Below are positions 1 through 7,134 of a DNA stretch of 8,781 nt, in pieces; the stretch's first letter is position 1, and every line of letters begins with the position of its first letter. Both the position numbers and the translations under genes were made by a program. Under the pieces are notes generated by a model. It searched no databases. It had not been told where the DNA came from and saw nothing but the letters and a program-made list of their open reading frames with translations. Origin of the DNA: Bacteroidota bacterium (GTDB lineage Bacteria; Bacteroidota; Bacteroidia; Flavobacteriales; Crocinitomicaceae); contig SYKJ01000051.1 in assembly GCA_005798205.1 (NCBI GenBank), forward strand, positions 1 to 8,781, written 5' to 3'.

Positions 1-99
1 AGATTCATCAATATTTGGTTTTAATACTCTAAATTTAAATCCCATTGAGGAAAGCAAAGCATATCTTCTCGGTGATTCAGAGCCTAAAACCAATTTCAT
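1..99 (-). CDS. maf: Maf-family nucleoside triphosphate pyrophosphatase (N-terminal 33 codons, truncated by window edge)
   Basis: Maf proteins hydrolyse non-canonical or modified nucleoside triphosphates to monophosphates in the cytoplasm and have been linked to septum formation. The visible fragment begins MKLVLGSESPRRYALLSSMG, the family's signature phosphate-binding start (usually LASxSPRRxxLL), and continues to PNIDES, matching the family's xxIDEx segment. The start is fixed by an ATGA overlap: its ATG (99-97) shares bases 96-99 with the stop of the upstream prenyltransferase gene, so translation is probably coupled. It is the last visible gene of the queE-led minus-strand operon. The catalytic Asp and Lys of the C-terminal half lie outside the window, so which Maf subfamily (dTTP/UTP-type or m7GTP-type) cannot be judged. 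The family call is strong for such a short fragment. Confidence 0.9.
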   Translation of the reverse strand, partial: MKLVLGSESPRRYALLSSMGFKFRVLKPNIDES

Positions 100-1019
100 T
101 TGTAATTGAAAAATAAGGATAAAAGTGGAAGAATCATACTAAGATTTAAGAGAATACTTGTCGTTTTAAAATCTAGGGCCTTTATAAAGCCTGAATATAC
201 AAAGATGAATAAGTTGATTAAACCAGCTCCAATTAACAGACCGATAGAAAAATTAGTGAGATGAATTGTAGAACAAATGACCATTACAACACCAATAACT
301 AGGGGCATTTGCAATAAGATCAACGCAAACCAACTTGAGCGATTAACACCAAATTTCATGGGCAAGGAGTAAACATGAATCGCTTTATCACCTTCCATAT
401 CGTGGATATCTTTAATTACCTCGCGAGCTAGTATTTGCATAAAGGCACAAAGAGCTAAAAAATAGATATAAGAAAAATCAATGGTGCTGCTCCAAGTTTC
501 AGGATTATAAGGTGAGAAAACCTGCGAACTTTCATTTGCAATTTTAAAATACCAAGCGGCAAGAAGCGGAATACAACAAGTGAGAAGTGCAATCGTTAAG
601 TTCCCTAGAAAAATTGTTTTCTTAAATAAAATATTATAAAACCACAGTAAATTTATTGCTGCCAAGTGAATAAATACGAAGAGAAGCGTATCATAATTGT
701 ATGAGAGATAAATTGATATAGTAACTCCTACACAATTTAAAACCAAGTGAAGTAAGATGACCCATCTTTTTTTCAAATGCTTTGTCACTATTACTAATTC
801 AGGTTTATTTATTTTATCTGCTTTTATATCAAAATAATCATTAATCATATTTCCTGCCGAGGTAATAATTAAAGTTGAGAGGATTAAAAGGAAAAAATCG
901 AATATTGAAAAATCAATATATTGAAATGAATTATTTTTAAGAATATTAAATGCAACACCTACCATTGTAAATACAATAAATAGCAAATTCCAAGAACGAA
1001 TTAAACGAAAAATATACAT
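96..1019 (-). CDS. UbiA-family membrane prenyltransferase (geranylgeranylglycerol-phosphate geranylgeranyltransferase-like)
   Basis: This is an integral inner-membrane enzyme that transfers a polyprenyl group from its diphosphate to an acceptor. The 307-residue length and about nine hydrophobic segments (roughly 9-27, 40-57, 86-107, 111-130, 136-157, 183-199, 229-250, 256-280, 287-304) fit the UbiA superfamily. Both Asp-rich Mg2+/diphosphate sites are present: N57, D61, D64, D68 in NMINDYFDIKADKINKP, and D204, D207, D211 in REVIKDIHDMEGDK. Bacteroidota members with the INKP form of motif 1 are usually named after archaeal digeranylgeranylglyceryl phosphate synthase, but the acceptor (prenylglycerol phosphate, quinone ring or other) cannot be read from sequence. 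The ATG overlaps the OmpA-like gene's stop as TAATG, and its own TGA overlaps the maf start as ATGA, so it is tightly coupled both ways. No Shine-Dalgarno is visible. Confidence 0.9.
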   Translation of the reverse strand: MYIFRLIRSWNLLFIVFTMVGVAFNILKNNSFQYIDFSIFDFFLLILSTLIITSAGNMINDYFDIKADKINKPELVIVTKHLKKRWVILLHLVLNCVGVTISIYLSYNYDTLLFVFIHLAAINLLWFYNILFKKTIFLGNLTIALLTCCIPLLAAWYFKIANESSQVFSPYNPETWSSTIDFSYIYFLALCAFMQILAREVIKDIHDMEGDKAIHVYSLPMKFGVNRSSWFALILLQMPLVIGVVMVICSTIHLTNFSIGLLIGAGLINLFIFVYSGFIKALDFKTTSILLNLSMILPLLSLFFNYK

Positions 1020-3028
1020 TATAAAATAATTTTATAAACAGTTCTACGATTTTTTTGATGTGCTTTTTCTATTTCTTTACCATCTTTTAGCTTTCCAATT
1101 TCAAAATCAGAAATGAGTGGCATACTTGAACCAAAACCTTTGTATGAAAGTCTTGTAGCTTGAATGCCATTTTCGATTAAAAAATCAAAAACTGATTTGG
1201 CTCTTTCTTGTGAAAGAATAAAATTTTGATCTTTGTCACCTCTTGAATCTGTATGACCTCCCAATTCTATTTTAAGTTTTGGATTTTGGTTTAAATATAA
1301 TATAAATTCTTGTAATTCAATTTTAGAACTTTCTCTAAGCTCGGATTTATTAAAATCAAAAAAGACATTTGAGAGTACATTCTCCAATTGGCTAGTTTCT
1401 GGATTTAATGGAATATCTAAATGATAATTTTCTTGTCCATTCGGTATTCTAAGATTAAAATTTAGTGAATATGGAAAATATCCTGGATAAGTTACACTGA
1501 TTGCATAATCTTTATTTATTGGTAAGGGAACAGTAAATGTACCATCTACCTTATCGGCATCTGAAATAATAACAACCTCTCCACTTTCTATGTCAGTAAG
1601 TTTAAAATGACCCGCTATTGCTTTTCTAGTTTGTATATCGAATACCGAACCGTCAAAATAAAATGTTTTAGTAGGTTTTATATCTTCTGGAAGAATAAAA
1701 TAGTAAATATCTAAATCTCCATAGCCGCCTGTTCTATTGGATGCAAAATACGCAATATCACCTTCTGCTGATACCATTAATGAATTTTCATCGTAAAGTG
1801 TATTGATTGGATATCCAAGATTTTCTGCTTTTGACCAATTTCCTTTTGCATCTCTTCTGCTTACAAATAAATCTAAACCACCCATTCCTGCATGACCTCG
1901 AGAGGCAAAATACAGTGTATTTCCGTCGGGGTGAATATGAACAGATTCCTCTTCTGATGTGGTGTTTATTGAATTTGGAAGCCGTTCAGCTGGACCCCAG
2001 TTTCCATTATTTTGAAGTCGTGAAACATAAATATCGGAGTCTCTTTTACCTTCTTTATTTCGAACACCACGAATAAAATAAAGTGTATTTCCGTCTGACG
2101 ATAACGAAGGTTGTGTTTCCCAATTTCTTGAGTTTACGTTTCCAGGTAGATTTACAGGATTCATCCAATTATTACCAAGTCGTTTTGTAAAGAATAAGTC
2201 GCAACTTCCATATCCTGTTCTCCCATATCCATAATCCCCGTATTCATCAGAGCAAGCAACGAATATTAAACTCTTTCCGTCGGAAGAAATAGTTGGTGCG
2301 CCCTCATTATTTAGAGTGTTTACATTTTTTGGCATTTCTTTTGCTTTTTGCCAATTATCAATAGTATCGCTTTCAGTTACAAAAAAATCTTCTTGATATT
2401 GGCCTTTTATCTTCATTTCTAATTTTCTTGTAAAAAGCATGGTTTTACCGTCTACAGTTAAACAAGGATAGTATTCTGCGTTTTCGGAATTTACTCCAGG
2501 CCCCACATTTATTGGGTCAAAAGATTTTGGTTGTGAAATTGCAAAAGTCGCAAATCGTGCATTTGCCTCCATCTCTCGGGCAGAGGGCAACCATTCTTCA
2601 ACTGTGTTTGGATTTCTAATAAATAGTTCAATGTTTTTTAGAGCCGCAGCATATTGTCCAGTTCTTAATTCACATGCAGCTAAGAAAAAATTAGTTTTAC
2701 TGCTTGTACTGTGAAATGGGTCAATACTTAATGCTATTTTATAATGGTTTATAGCTGTTTCAAATGCCCCAATTCTTTCATTTAATTCTGCAGCCAAAAC
2801 ATGAGCCTCCCAAAAGTTGGGGTCTTTTTCAATTGCCTTATTAGCAAAATTTATACCAAGTTGATAATCGGGGGTATTAGTCTGAGGATTGATATTTTGC
2901 CTCGGGGCTAATCGAGCTTTTTCAAAGAGTTTTATAGCTTTTTTACTTTTACTGGAGTATAAAAATTGTGCATTTGAGGATGAAACTTGCACTAAAATAA
3001 ATAGAGTAAATAAAATTAATTTTAACAT
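1019..3028 (-). CDS. TPR / PD40 beta-propeller / CRD / OmpA-C multidomain envelope protein, PorE-like
   Basis: A 669-residue exported protein with a type I signal peptide (cleavage probably after A20 in SSSNA-Q; no lipobox Cys). Domains in order: TPR-like helices about 54-140; five PD40/WD40-like blades with xSxDGxxxxF cores near 186-201, 242-258, 304-320, 360-378 and 414-432, each followed by a DLF/DIY strand; a carboxypeptidase-regulatory-like fold about 457-540; and an OmpA C-terminal peptidoglycan-binding domain about 554-663. The OmpA domain keeps the diaminopimelate-binding pair D594 (GGHTDSRG) and R609 (SQERA), 15 residues apart as in E. coli OmpA, plus the terminal NRRT. C259 and C276 flank a Gly/Tyr-rich loop and may form a disulfide. 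This domain order and length match PorE (PG1058) of the Porphyromonas T9SS, which tethers the complex to peptidoglycan, but Bacteroidota carry several paralogues with this plan. It starts 10 nt after queE and overlaps the prenyltransferase gene by 1 nt. Confidence 0.88.
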   Translation of the reverse strand: MLKLILFTLFILVQVSSSNAQFLYSSKSKKAIKLFEKARLAPRQNINPQTNTPDYQLGINFANKAIEKDPNFWEAHVLAAELNERIGAFETAINHYKIALSIDPFHSTSSKTNFFLAACELRTGQYAAALKNIELFIRNPNTVEEWLPSAREMEANARFATFAISQPKSFDPINVGPGVNSENAEYYPCLTVDGKTMLFTRKLEMKIKGQYQEDFFVTESDTIDNWQKAKEMPKNVNTLNNEGAPTISSDGKSLIFVACSDEYGDYGYGRTGYGSCDLFFTKRLGNNWMNPVNLPGNVNSRNWETQPSLSSDGNTLYFIRGVRNKEGKRDSDIYVSRLQNNGNWGPAERLPNSINTTSEEESVHIHPDGNTLYFASRGHAGMGGLDLFVSRRDAKGNWSKAENLGYPINTLYDENSLMVSAEGDIAYFASNRTGGYGDLDIYYFILPEDIKPTKTFYFDGSVFDIQTRKAIAGHFKLTDIESGEVVIISDADKVDGTFTVPLPINKDYAISVTYPGYFPYSLNFNLRIPNGQENYHLDIPLNPETSQLENVLSNVFFDFNKSELRESSKIELQEFILYLNQNPKLKIELGGHTDSRGDKDQNFILSQERAKSVFDFLIENGIQATRLSYKGFGSSMPLISDFEIGKLKDGKEIEKAHQKNRRTVYKIIL

Positions 3029-3038
3029 AAAAATCGAG

Positions 3039-3668
3039 CTAGGGAATATTCATAAATTTGTGAGTTTGTAACGATATTCGCCATCTATTGTTACTTTTAA
3101 TATAGTTTATTATTAAAGGGCTCACTAATTCACTTTTTGACCACTCAGGTTGTAGATAGAGTTTACATTCTGAACTGACTTTTTTAGCATGGTTTTCAGC
3201 CCAAGGTATATCAGATGGGTGGCTTATAACAACTTTAAGTTCATTAGCAAGATTATAAGCTTCATCGCAGGGCGCTTTGAATTTTTTTGGCGAAAAACAG
3301 TACCAGTCTACTTTTCCTTTAAGTTCGTAGCAACCTGAAGTTTCAATGGCAACCTCAATATTTAGTTTTTTGAGTTTTTTTATAATAGGATTTAAATCAT
3401 ACAGAGCTGGTTCTCCTCCGGTTAAAACGACAAAATCCGTGTCTGTATTTTGAATTTCAGTGATAAGAAAATCAATGCTAATCATTGGGTGCTCTTCGCT
3501 GTTCCAACTCTCTTTTACATCACACCAAACACAGCCAATATCGCATCCAGCCAATCTTACAAAATAAGCTGATCTTCCTGTGTAGAATCCTTCTCCTTGA
3601 AGTGTAAAAAAGTGCTCCATGATTGGAAGGCTCTTTTCTGCATCAAATTTTTTATATTCCACTCTCAA
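3039..3668 (-). CDS. queE: 7-carboxy-7-deazaguanine synthase (radical SAM)
   Basis: QueE converts 6-carboxytetrahydropterin to 7-carboxy-7-deazaguanine using S-adenosylmethionine and a [4Fe-4S] cluster, on the route to preQ0 and queuosine in tRNA. Seen in the sequence: the TLQGEGFYTGR substrate segment (22-32), the radical-SAM Cys motif CDIGCVWC (C42, C46, C49), TGGEP (83-87) for SAM binding, FSPK (125-128), and the family's ending LQTHKFMNIP. It is probably the first gene of the minus-strand operon; the PorE-like gene starts 10 nt after its stop. The start is uncertain. No in-frame ATG lies upstream of codon 17 and a TAG sits at 3683-3681. Options are TTG at 3668 (used here), GTG at 3662, or ATG at 3620, which would give 193 residues. 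The alignable sequence LPIMEHFFTLQGEG begins before that ATG, while a promoter-like box over the TTG argues for it. Confidence 0.93.
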   Translation of the reverse strand: MRVEYKKFDAEKSLPIMEHFFTLQGEGFYTGRSAYFVRLAGCDIGCVWCDVKESWNSEEHPMISIDFLITEIQNTDTDFVVLTGGEPALYDLNPIIKKLKKLNIEVAIETSGCYELKGKVDWYCFSPKKFKAPCDEAYNLANELKVVISHPSDIPWAENHAKKVSSECKLYLQPEWSKSELVSPLIINYIKSNNRWRISLQTHKFMNIP

Positions 3669-3673
3669 AGTTA
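3666..3673 (-). promoter_or_regulatory. Candidate Bacteroidota -7 box for the queE operon
   Basis: The minus strand reads TAACTTTG, an exact match to the TAnnTTTG element recognised by the Bacteroidota primary sigma factor. The nearest upstream TTG (3702-3700) is 26 nt away, longer than the usual 17-23 nt, so the -33 half is poor. The box contains the TTG codon that would otherwise be the earliest start of queE; if it is used, transcription would begin near 3660-3657, leaving the ATG at 3620 as the start. It is a pattern match only. Confidence 0.4.
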
Positions 3674-3703
3674 ATAATAACTATCTTTATATTACTAATC
3701 AAG

Positions 3704-3733
3704 TTCATACATAAAGTGTTATTGTTATATTTG
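3704..3733 (+). promoter_or_regulatory. Candidate Bacteroidota promoter for the secreted protein / TonB receptor operon
   Basis: TATATTTG at 3726-3733 is an exact match to the TAnnTTTG -7 consensus. A weak -33 candidate (TTC at 3704-3706, one base off TTG) lies 19 nt upstream, which is correct spacing. Transcription would start near 3739-3741, giving a 5' leader under 20 nt before the ATG at 3758. No Shine-Dalgarno is seen; the leader is A/T-rich (AACTAAATCATACTAAAC), normal for this phylum. No other gap could serve this operon. Confidence 0.55.
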
Positions 3734-3737
3734 TTAT
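3717..3737 (+). repeat. Three TGTTAT direct repeats over the plus-strand promoter
   Basis: TGTTAT occurs at 3717-3722, 3723-3728 and 3732-3737: two copies abut and the third follows a 3-nt gap. The second and third overlap the ends of the TATATTTG box. This arrangement could be an operator, but in such an A/T-rich stretch it could also arise by chance. No regulator gene lies in the window. Confidence 0.4.
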
Positions 3738-3757
3738 AAAACTAAATCATACTAAAC

Positions 3758-4690
3758 ATGAAAAATACTTTTACTTTTTGTTCTATTGCTTTTTCACTTT
3801 CCACATTGTTTGCTCAGCAACAATTAGGGAATTCAAATATGGAGGCTTGGGAAAATATTGGCGCAGCCACAGAAGAACCAACTAATTGGAATGGATTTAA
3901 ATCTGCCAGTGGTGGTTTAGCTGCCTTTGCTTCTCAACAAGTCATACGGTCTACTGCTATCCGATCAGGAGCCTCAGGCATGTATTGTGCTCGTATTTGG
4001 TCGAAATCTATACTTGGAATTGTTGCAAATGGTACACTGACCCTTGGTAGAATTAATATGGGAAGTACCACTGTAACGGATATTTCTGCAAATTACAATA
4101 TTTCCCTTACGAACGATCCAAATTTTTCTGAGACTTTAGGTTCCTTGCCAGATTCAATTGTTTTTTGGGCAAAATATACTGCTGCTCAAGGTCAACTTGC
4201 AAGAATTAATGCTCTTGTTCATGACGCTTTTGATGTACACGATCCAATTGATGCAGCTTCAAGTTCTCATGTTTTAGCAACAGCAACTTTAAATTATCCC
4301 CCTAATGCTAATTGGGTGCGTTATTCTGTTCCATTCATGCCTTATGCTTTTACAGGAACAGCCCCATTACCGCAATACATGTTGGTTACTTTCGCTACAA
4401 ACAATATTCCTGGAGGAGGTGCAGCAAATGACGAGGTTTTGCTTGACGATATTCAATTAATTTACAACTCAAATGTTGGGGTAGAGGAATTAAATTCGAC
4501 ATTTTACACTCATTATTCTACGGAAAATGGTTTAATTATTTCAGGAGATGATTTAAGTTATGAAGTCTTTAATTTGTCAGGACAACTTCTTAAGCAGGGT
4601 TCTGAAACCGAGTTAAATGGCTTGAAATTAAATTCAGGAATTTATATTGTGAAGTCAAGCACTAGCAGTAAAAAAGTGCTAGTTCCTTAA
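3758..4690 (+). CDS. T9SS-exported protein with PCMD-like jelly-roll domain and C-terminal sorting domain
   Basis: A 310-residue secreted protein. A type I signal peptide covers residues 1-19 (STLFA-Q). Residues about 22-237 resemble the PCMD (putative carbohydrate metabolism) family: the start SNMEAWENIG with a later PTNWNG, a GTLTLGRI segment, LPDSIVFWAKY (130-140), WVRYSVPF (186-193) and the closing strand VLLDDIQLIYN (227-237). This family has a beta-sandwich fold like carbohydrate-binding modules, and its ligand is mostly unknown. Residues about 240-310 form a type A T9SS sorting domain (SYEVFNLSGQLLKQG, then LNSGIYIVK and a short basic tail ending KKVLVP), which targets the protein across the outer membrane for release or surface attachment. 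No catalytic motif is visible, so binding is likelier than catalysis. The TonB receptor gene follows after 8 nt, so co-transcription and a shared substrate are likely. The PCMD assignment is by eye. Confidence 0.82.
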   Translation: MKNTFTFCSIAFSLSTLFAQQQLGNSNMEAWENIGAATEEPTNWNGFKSASGGLAAFASQQVIRSTAIRSGASGMYCARIWSKSILGIVANGTLTLGRINMGSTTVTDISANYNISLTNDPNFSETLGSLPDSIVFWAKYTAAQGQLARINALVHDAFDVHDPIDAASSSHVLATATLNYPPNANWVRYSVPFMPYAFTGTAPLPQYMLVTFATNNIPGGGAANDEVLLDDIQLIYNSNVGVEELNSTFYTHYSTENGLIISGDDLSYEVFNLSGQLLKQGSETELNGLKLNSGIYIVKSSTSSKKVLVP

Positions 4691-4698
4691 TTTTTGGA

Positions 4699-7110
4699 AT
4701 GCGTTACCTAATTCTAAATGTTGTTTTAATTTGCTTTACCAGTTCGCTTTTGTCGCAAAATGCAAAGGTGCTGGGGTTTGTAAAAGATGAAAAGGGTAAT
4801 GCTATTGTGGGTGCATCCGTTATCTATAGAAAGGATATTACTTTTGGAGCCGTTACGAATGAAAAAGGGGCCTATGAGCTGACTATTCCCAGTGGCACTT
4901 GTCGCCTAATTGTTCGCTATACTGGAATGATTTCCGATACCTTAAGCATTCTTATTTCTGATAATGAAGAAAAAAAAATCGATTTTGTATTGCGCTCATT
5001 TGTCAAAGAGTTTGATCAAGTTATCGTAAAGGTCGGAAAGTTTGATAAGCCTATCGAAGAACAAACTGTCACTATGTTGGTGTTGAAGCCAGAAATGATA
5101 GAAAATAAAAATACCCGAAGTATTGAAACCGCATTAGATCAAACTCCTGGACTAAATATTTTAGATGGCGAACCTCAAATCAGAGGTGGAAGTGGCTTTA
5201 CATTTGGAGTTGGATCCAAGGTTGCAGTTTTAGTTGACGATATGCCAATGTTATCTGGAGATGCTGGAAGACCTGAATGGGGATTTATTCCGGTTGAAAA
5301 TATCAGCCAAATTGAGGTGATAAAAGGTGCAGCTTCAGTTCTTTCTGGAAGTTCTGCATTATCAGGATCCGTTCACATAAGAACCGCATATCCTACTTCA
5401 AAACCACTTACTAAAATTAATGTTTATTCTGGAATTTACTCTAGTCCAAATCAGCCGGATTCAAAATGGTGGAAACAATATCCGGGGATTAATGGACTTA
5501 ATTTCTTGCACTCTAAAATTTATGGTAATTTAGATTTAGTAATAGGGGGAAATTTAAATATTGATCACGGTTATATTGGTCCGCCGATTACTGACTCTAT
5601 TGTTGCAACTGTATTTCCTGATACGATTACAAATTTTAGCGAAAAGGATTTGATTTCAAAAAGAGCACGTGTAAATTTTAATTTACGCTACCGTTCACAA
5701 AAAATCAAGGGCTTAAATTATGGTATGAATGGCAATTTTATGGCCTTGCATACAAATATGCCGCTTGCTTGGTTGAATGATTCCTCTGGCTTATACCGCG
5801 CTTACCCTGGAGCTATTTTTTTACAAGATCAATTGATTTTTAATGTAGATCCTTTTGTCAATTTTTTTACGCAAGCAAATGGGAAACATTATCTAAGAAC
5901 ACGTATTTTGTTTGTTGACAATGAAATGAGTGCAAATCAATCGAATCGTGCTTCTACTTTTTATGGGGATTACATGTTTCAAAAAAGTTATCCCAACCTA
6001 AAAAACTTAGATTTTATTGGCGGTTTAACAGGAACTTTTACGAATTCTTTTGCTAATATCTATGTTGGCTCTGGTTCTCCAAATAATCAATTACTCAATC
6101 TATCAGCATACACGCAATTAGAAAGTAAATTTAATAGTTCCTTAAATATTTCTGTGGGTGGTCGTTTGGAATATTTTGAATTGAATGATACAGTAACTGC
6201 CCTAAAACCAATATTTAGAGCTGGAGCGAGTCTTAAAATTTACCAAGAAACATATTTACGCGCATCCTACGGACAGGGGTATCGTTTCCCTACAATTACC
6301 GAACGCTTTATAAAAACAGGAGTTGGAAATTTTGGTGTTTTTCCAAATCCAAATTTAAAACCTGAAAGTTCGTGGAATGCAGAAATTGGAATTAAACAAG
6401 GTTTAAAATTAGGTGGTGTGATGGGCTATTTGGACATTGCAGGTTTTTGGCAAGAATACCAAAATACAATTGAATACATGTTCGGAATTTGGAAGCCTTT
6501 TAATTCTCCTGAAACTATGAGTTCTGGTGCTGGATTTATGTTTTTAAATACTGGAAAATCTCAGGTTTTAGGAATAGATTTGTCATTTTCTGGGGCGGCA
6601 AGTATTTCAAAAAAATCGACGATTACTTTTCTCTTAGGTTATAATTATATAGTACCAACAACGCTGACTCCAGATTATGAGTATGCACAAGATTCTGTTG
6701 GAAGAGTTTTTAGTTATAACACTACATCTCTTGATCCTAAAAATAGCATCTTAAAATACCGATTTTTACACAATGTAAAACTTGACGCTGAATATACTTA
6801 CAATAAAAAGTTTTCTTTTGGAATGAGTGGCAAGTATTTTTCAAAGATTATCAATATGGATGCAATTATCAAAGATTTTGAGCAAACAACAATTGATGCG
6901 GACATACTTCAGGATTTGCGTTATATGGATTACTACAATGCGCATCGTTTTGGTAATTGGATATTTGATATGAGAATTTCTTACAACGTATCAGAGACCC
7001 ATAAATTTGCTTTAATTGGCAGTAATATCTTAAACCGTAGTTACTCACTTCGCCCATTAAAAATAGAGGCTCCAAGAACAATGATGATTCAATATACTTG
7101 CAAGTTTTAG
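4699..7110 (+). CDS. TonB-dependent outer-membrane receptor with carboxypeptidase-regulatory-like N-terminal domain
   Basis: An 803-residue outer-membrane active transporter energised by TonB-ExbB-ExbD. Signal peptide 1-19 (SSLLS-Q); carboxypeptidase D regulatory-like domain about 22-98 (GFVKDEKGNAIVGASV, then TNEKGAYEL); plug domain about 115-230 with IETALDQTPGLNI, PQIRGG, LVDDMPM, VENISQIEVIKGAASVLSGS and a closing SGSVHIRT; then a 22-strand-type beta barrel to the C terminus. Typical barrel signatures are YGQGYRFPTITERF, PNPNLKPESSWNAEIGIKQG and the aromatic-terminal QYTCKF. At about 800 residues it is shorter than SusC/RagA proteins (about 1000), and no SusD gene follows. It looks like the siderophore/cobalamin-style receptor group, but the substrate cannot be told. 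The ATG lies 8 nt after the preceding stop, with GGA directly before it. It converges with cinA. Confidence 0.93.
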   Translation: MRYLILNVVLICFTSSLLSQNAKVLGFVKDEKGNAIVGASVIYRKDITFGAVTNEKGAYELTIPSGTCRLIVRYTGMISDTLSILISDNEEKKIDFVLRSFVKEFDQVIVKVGKFDKPIEEQTVTMLVLKPEMIENKNTRSIETALDQTPGLNILDGEPQIRGGSGFTFGVGSKVAVLVDDMPMLSGDAGRPEWGFIPVENISQIEVIKGAASVLSGSSALSGSVHIRTAYPTSKPLTKINVYSGIYSSPNQPDSKWWKQYPGINGLNFLHSKIYGNLDLVIGGNLNIDHGYIGPPITDSIVATVFPDTITNFSEKDLISKRARVNFNLRYRSQKIKGLNYGMNGNFMALHTNMPLAWLNDSSGLYRAYPGAIFLQDQLIFNVDPFVNFFTQANGKHYLRTRILFVDNEMSANQSNRASTFYGDYMFQKSYPNLKNLDFIGGLTGTFTNSFANIYVGSGSPNNQLLNLSAYTQLESKFNSSLNISVGGRLEYFELNDTVTALKPIFRAGASLKIYQETYLRASYGQGYRFPTITERFIKTGVGNFGVFPNPNLKPESSWNAEIGIKQGLKLGGVMGYLDIAGFWQEYQNTIEYMFGIWKPFNSPETMSSGAGFMFLNTGKSQVLGIDLSFSGAASISKKSTITFLLGYNYIVPTTLTPDYEYAQDSVGRVFSYNTTSLDPKNSILKYRFLHNVKLDAEYTYNKKFSFGMSGKYFSKIINMDAIIKDFEQTTIDADILQDLRYMDYYNAHRFGNWIFDMRISYNVSETHKFALIGSNILNRSYSLRPLKIEAPRTMMIQYTCKF

Positions 7111-7116
7111 GTGTAA

Positions 7117-7134
7117 AAAATAATCAGCTATTTT
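7117..7134. terminator. Possible bidirectional A/T-rich hairpin between convergent genes
   Basis: AAAATA (7117-7122) and TATTTT (7129-7134) form a perfect 6-bp inverted repeat with a 6-nt loop, in the short gap between the receptor stop (7110) and the cinA stop (7124-7126), which falls in the loop. Read on the minus strand, the 3' arm extends into TATTTTTT, giving a U-tract. The stem has no G-C pairs, so it would be weak. Confidence 0.3.

Noticed and set aside
1807..2076. Plus-strand open frame of 89 codons
   Set aside because: It lies wholly antisense to the PD40 region of the PorE-like gene, has no recognisable motif, and the minus-strand frame has clear family domains.
2889..3071. Plus-strand open frame spanning the queE / OmpA-like junction
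   Set aside because: Covers the signal peptide and TPR start of one gene and the conserved C terminus of queE; no support of its own.
3758..3830. Lipoprotein signal on the secreted protein
   Set aside because: The only Cys in the leader (C8) sits within the hydrophobic core with no lipobox; a type I site at LFA-Q fits better.
6869..7081. Minus-strand open frame of 70 codons near the end of the receptor gene
   Set aside because: Antisense shadow of the well-supported beta-barrel C terminus; no motif or credible start context.
4699..7110. SusC/RagA-type glycan importer
   Set aside because: About 200 residues shorter than usual SusC proteins, no SusD gene follows, and no glycan-degrading enzyme is nearby; a general TonB receptor call is safer.
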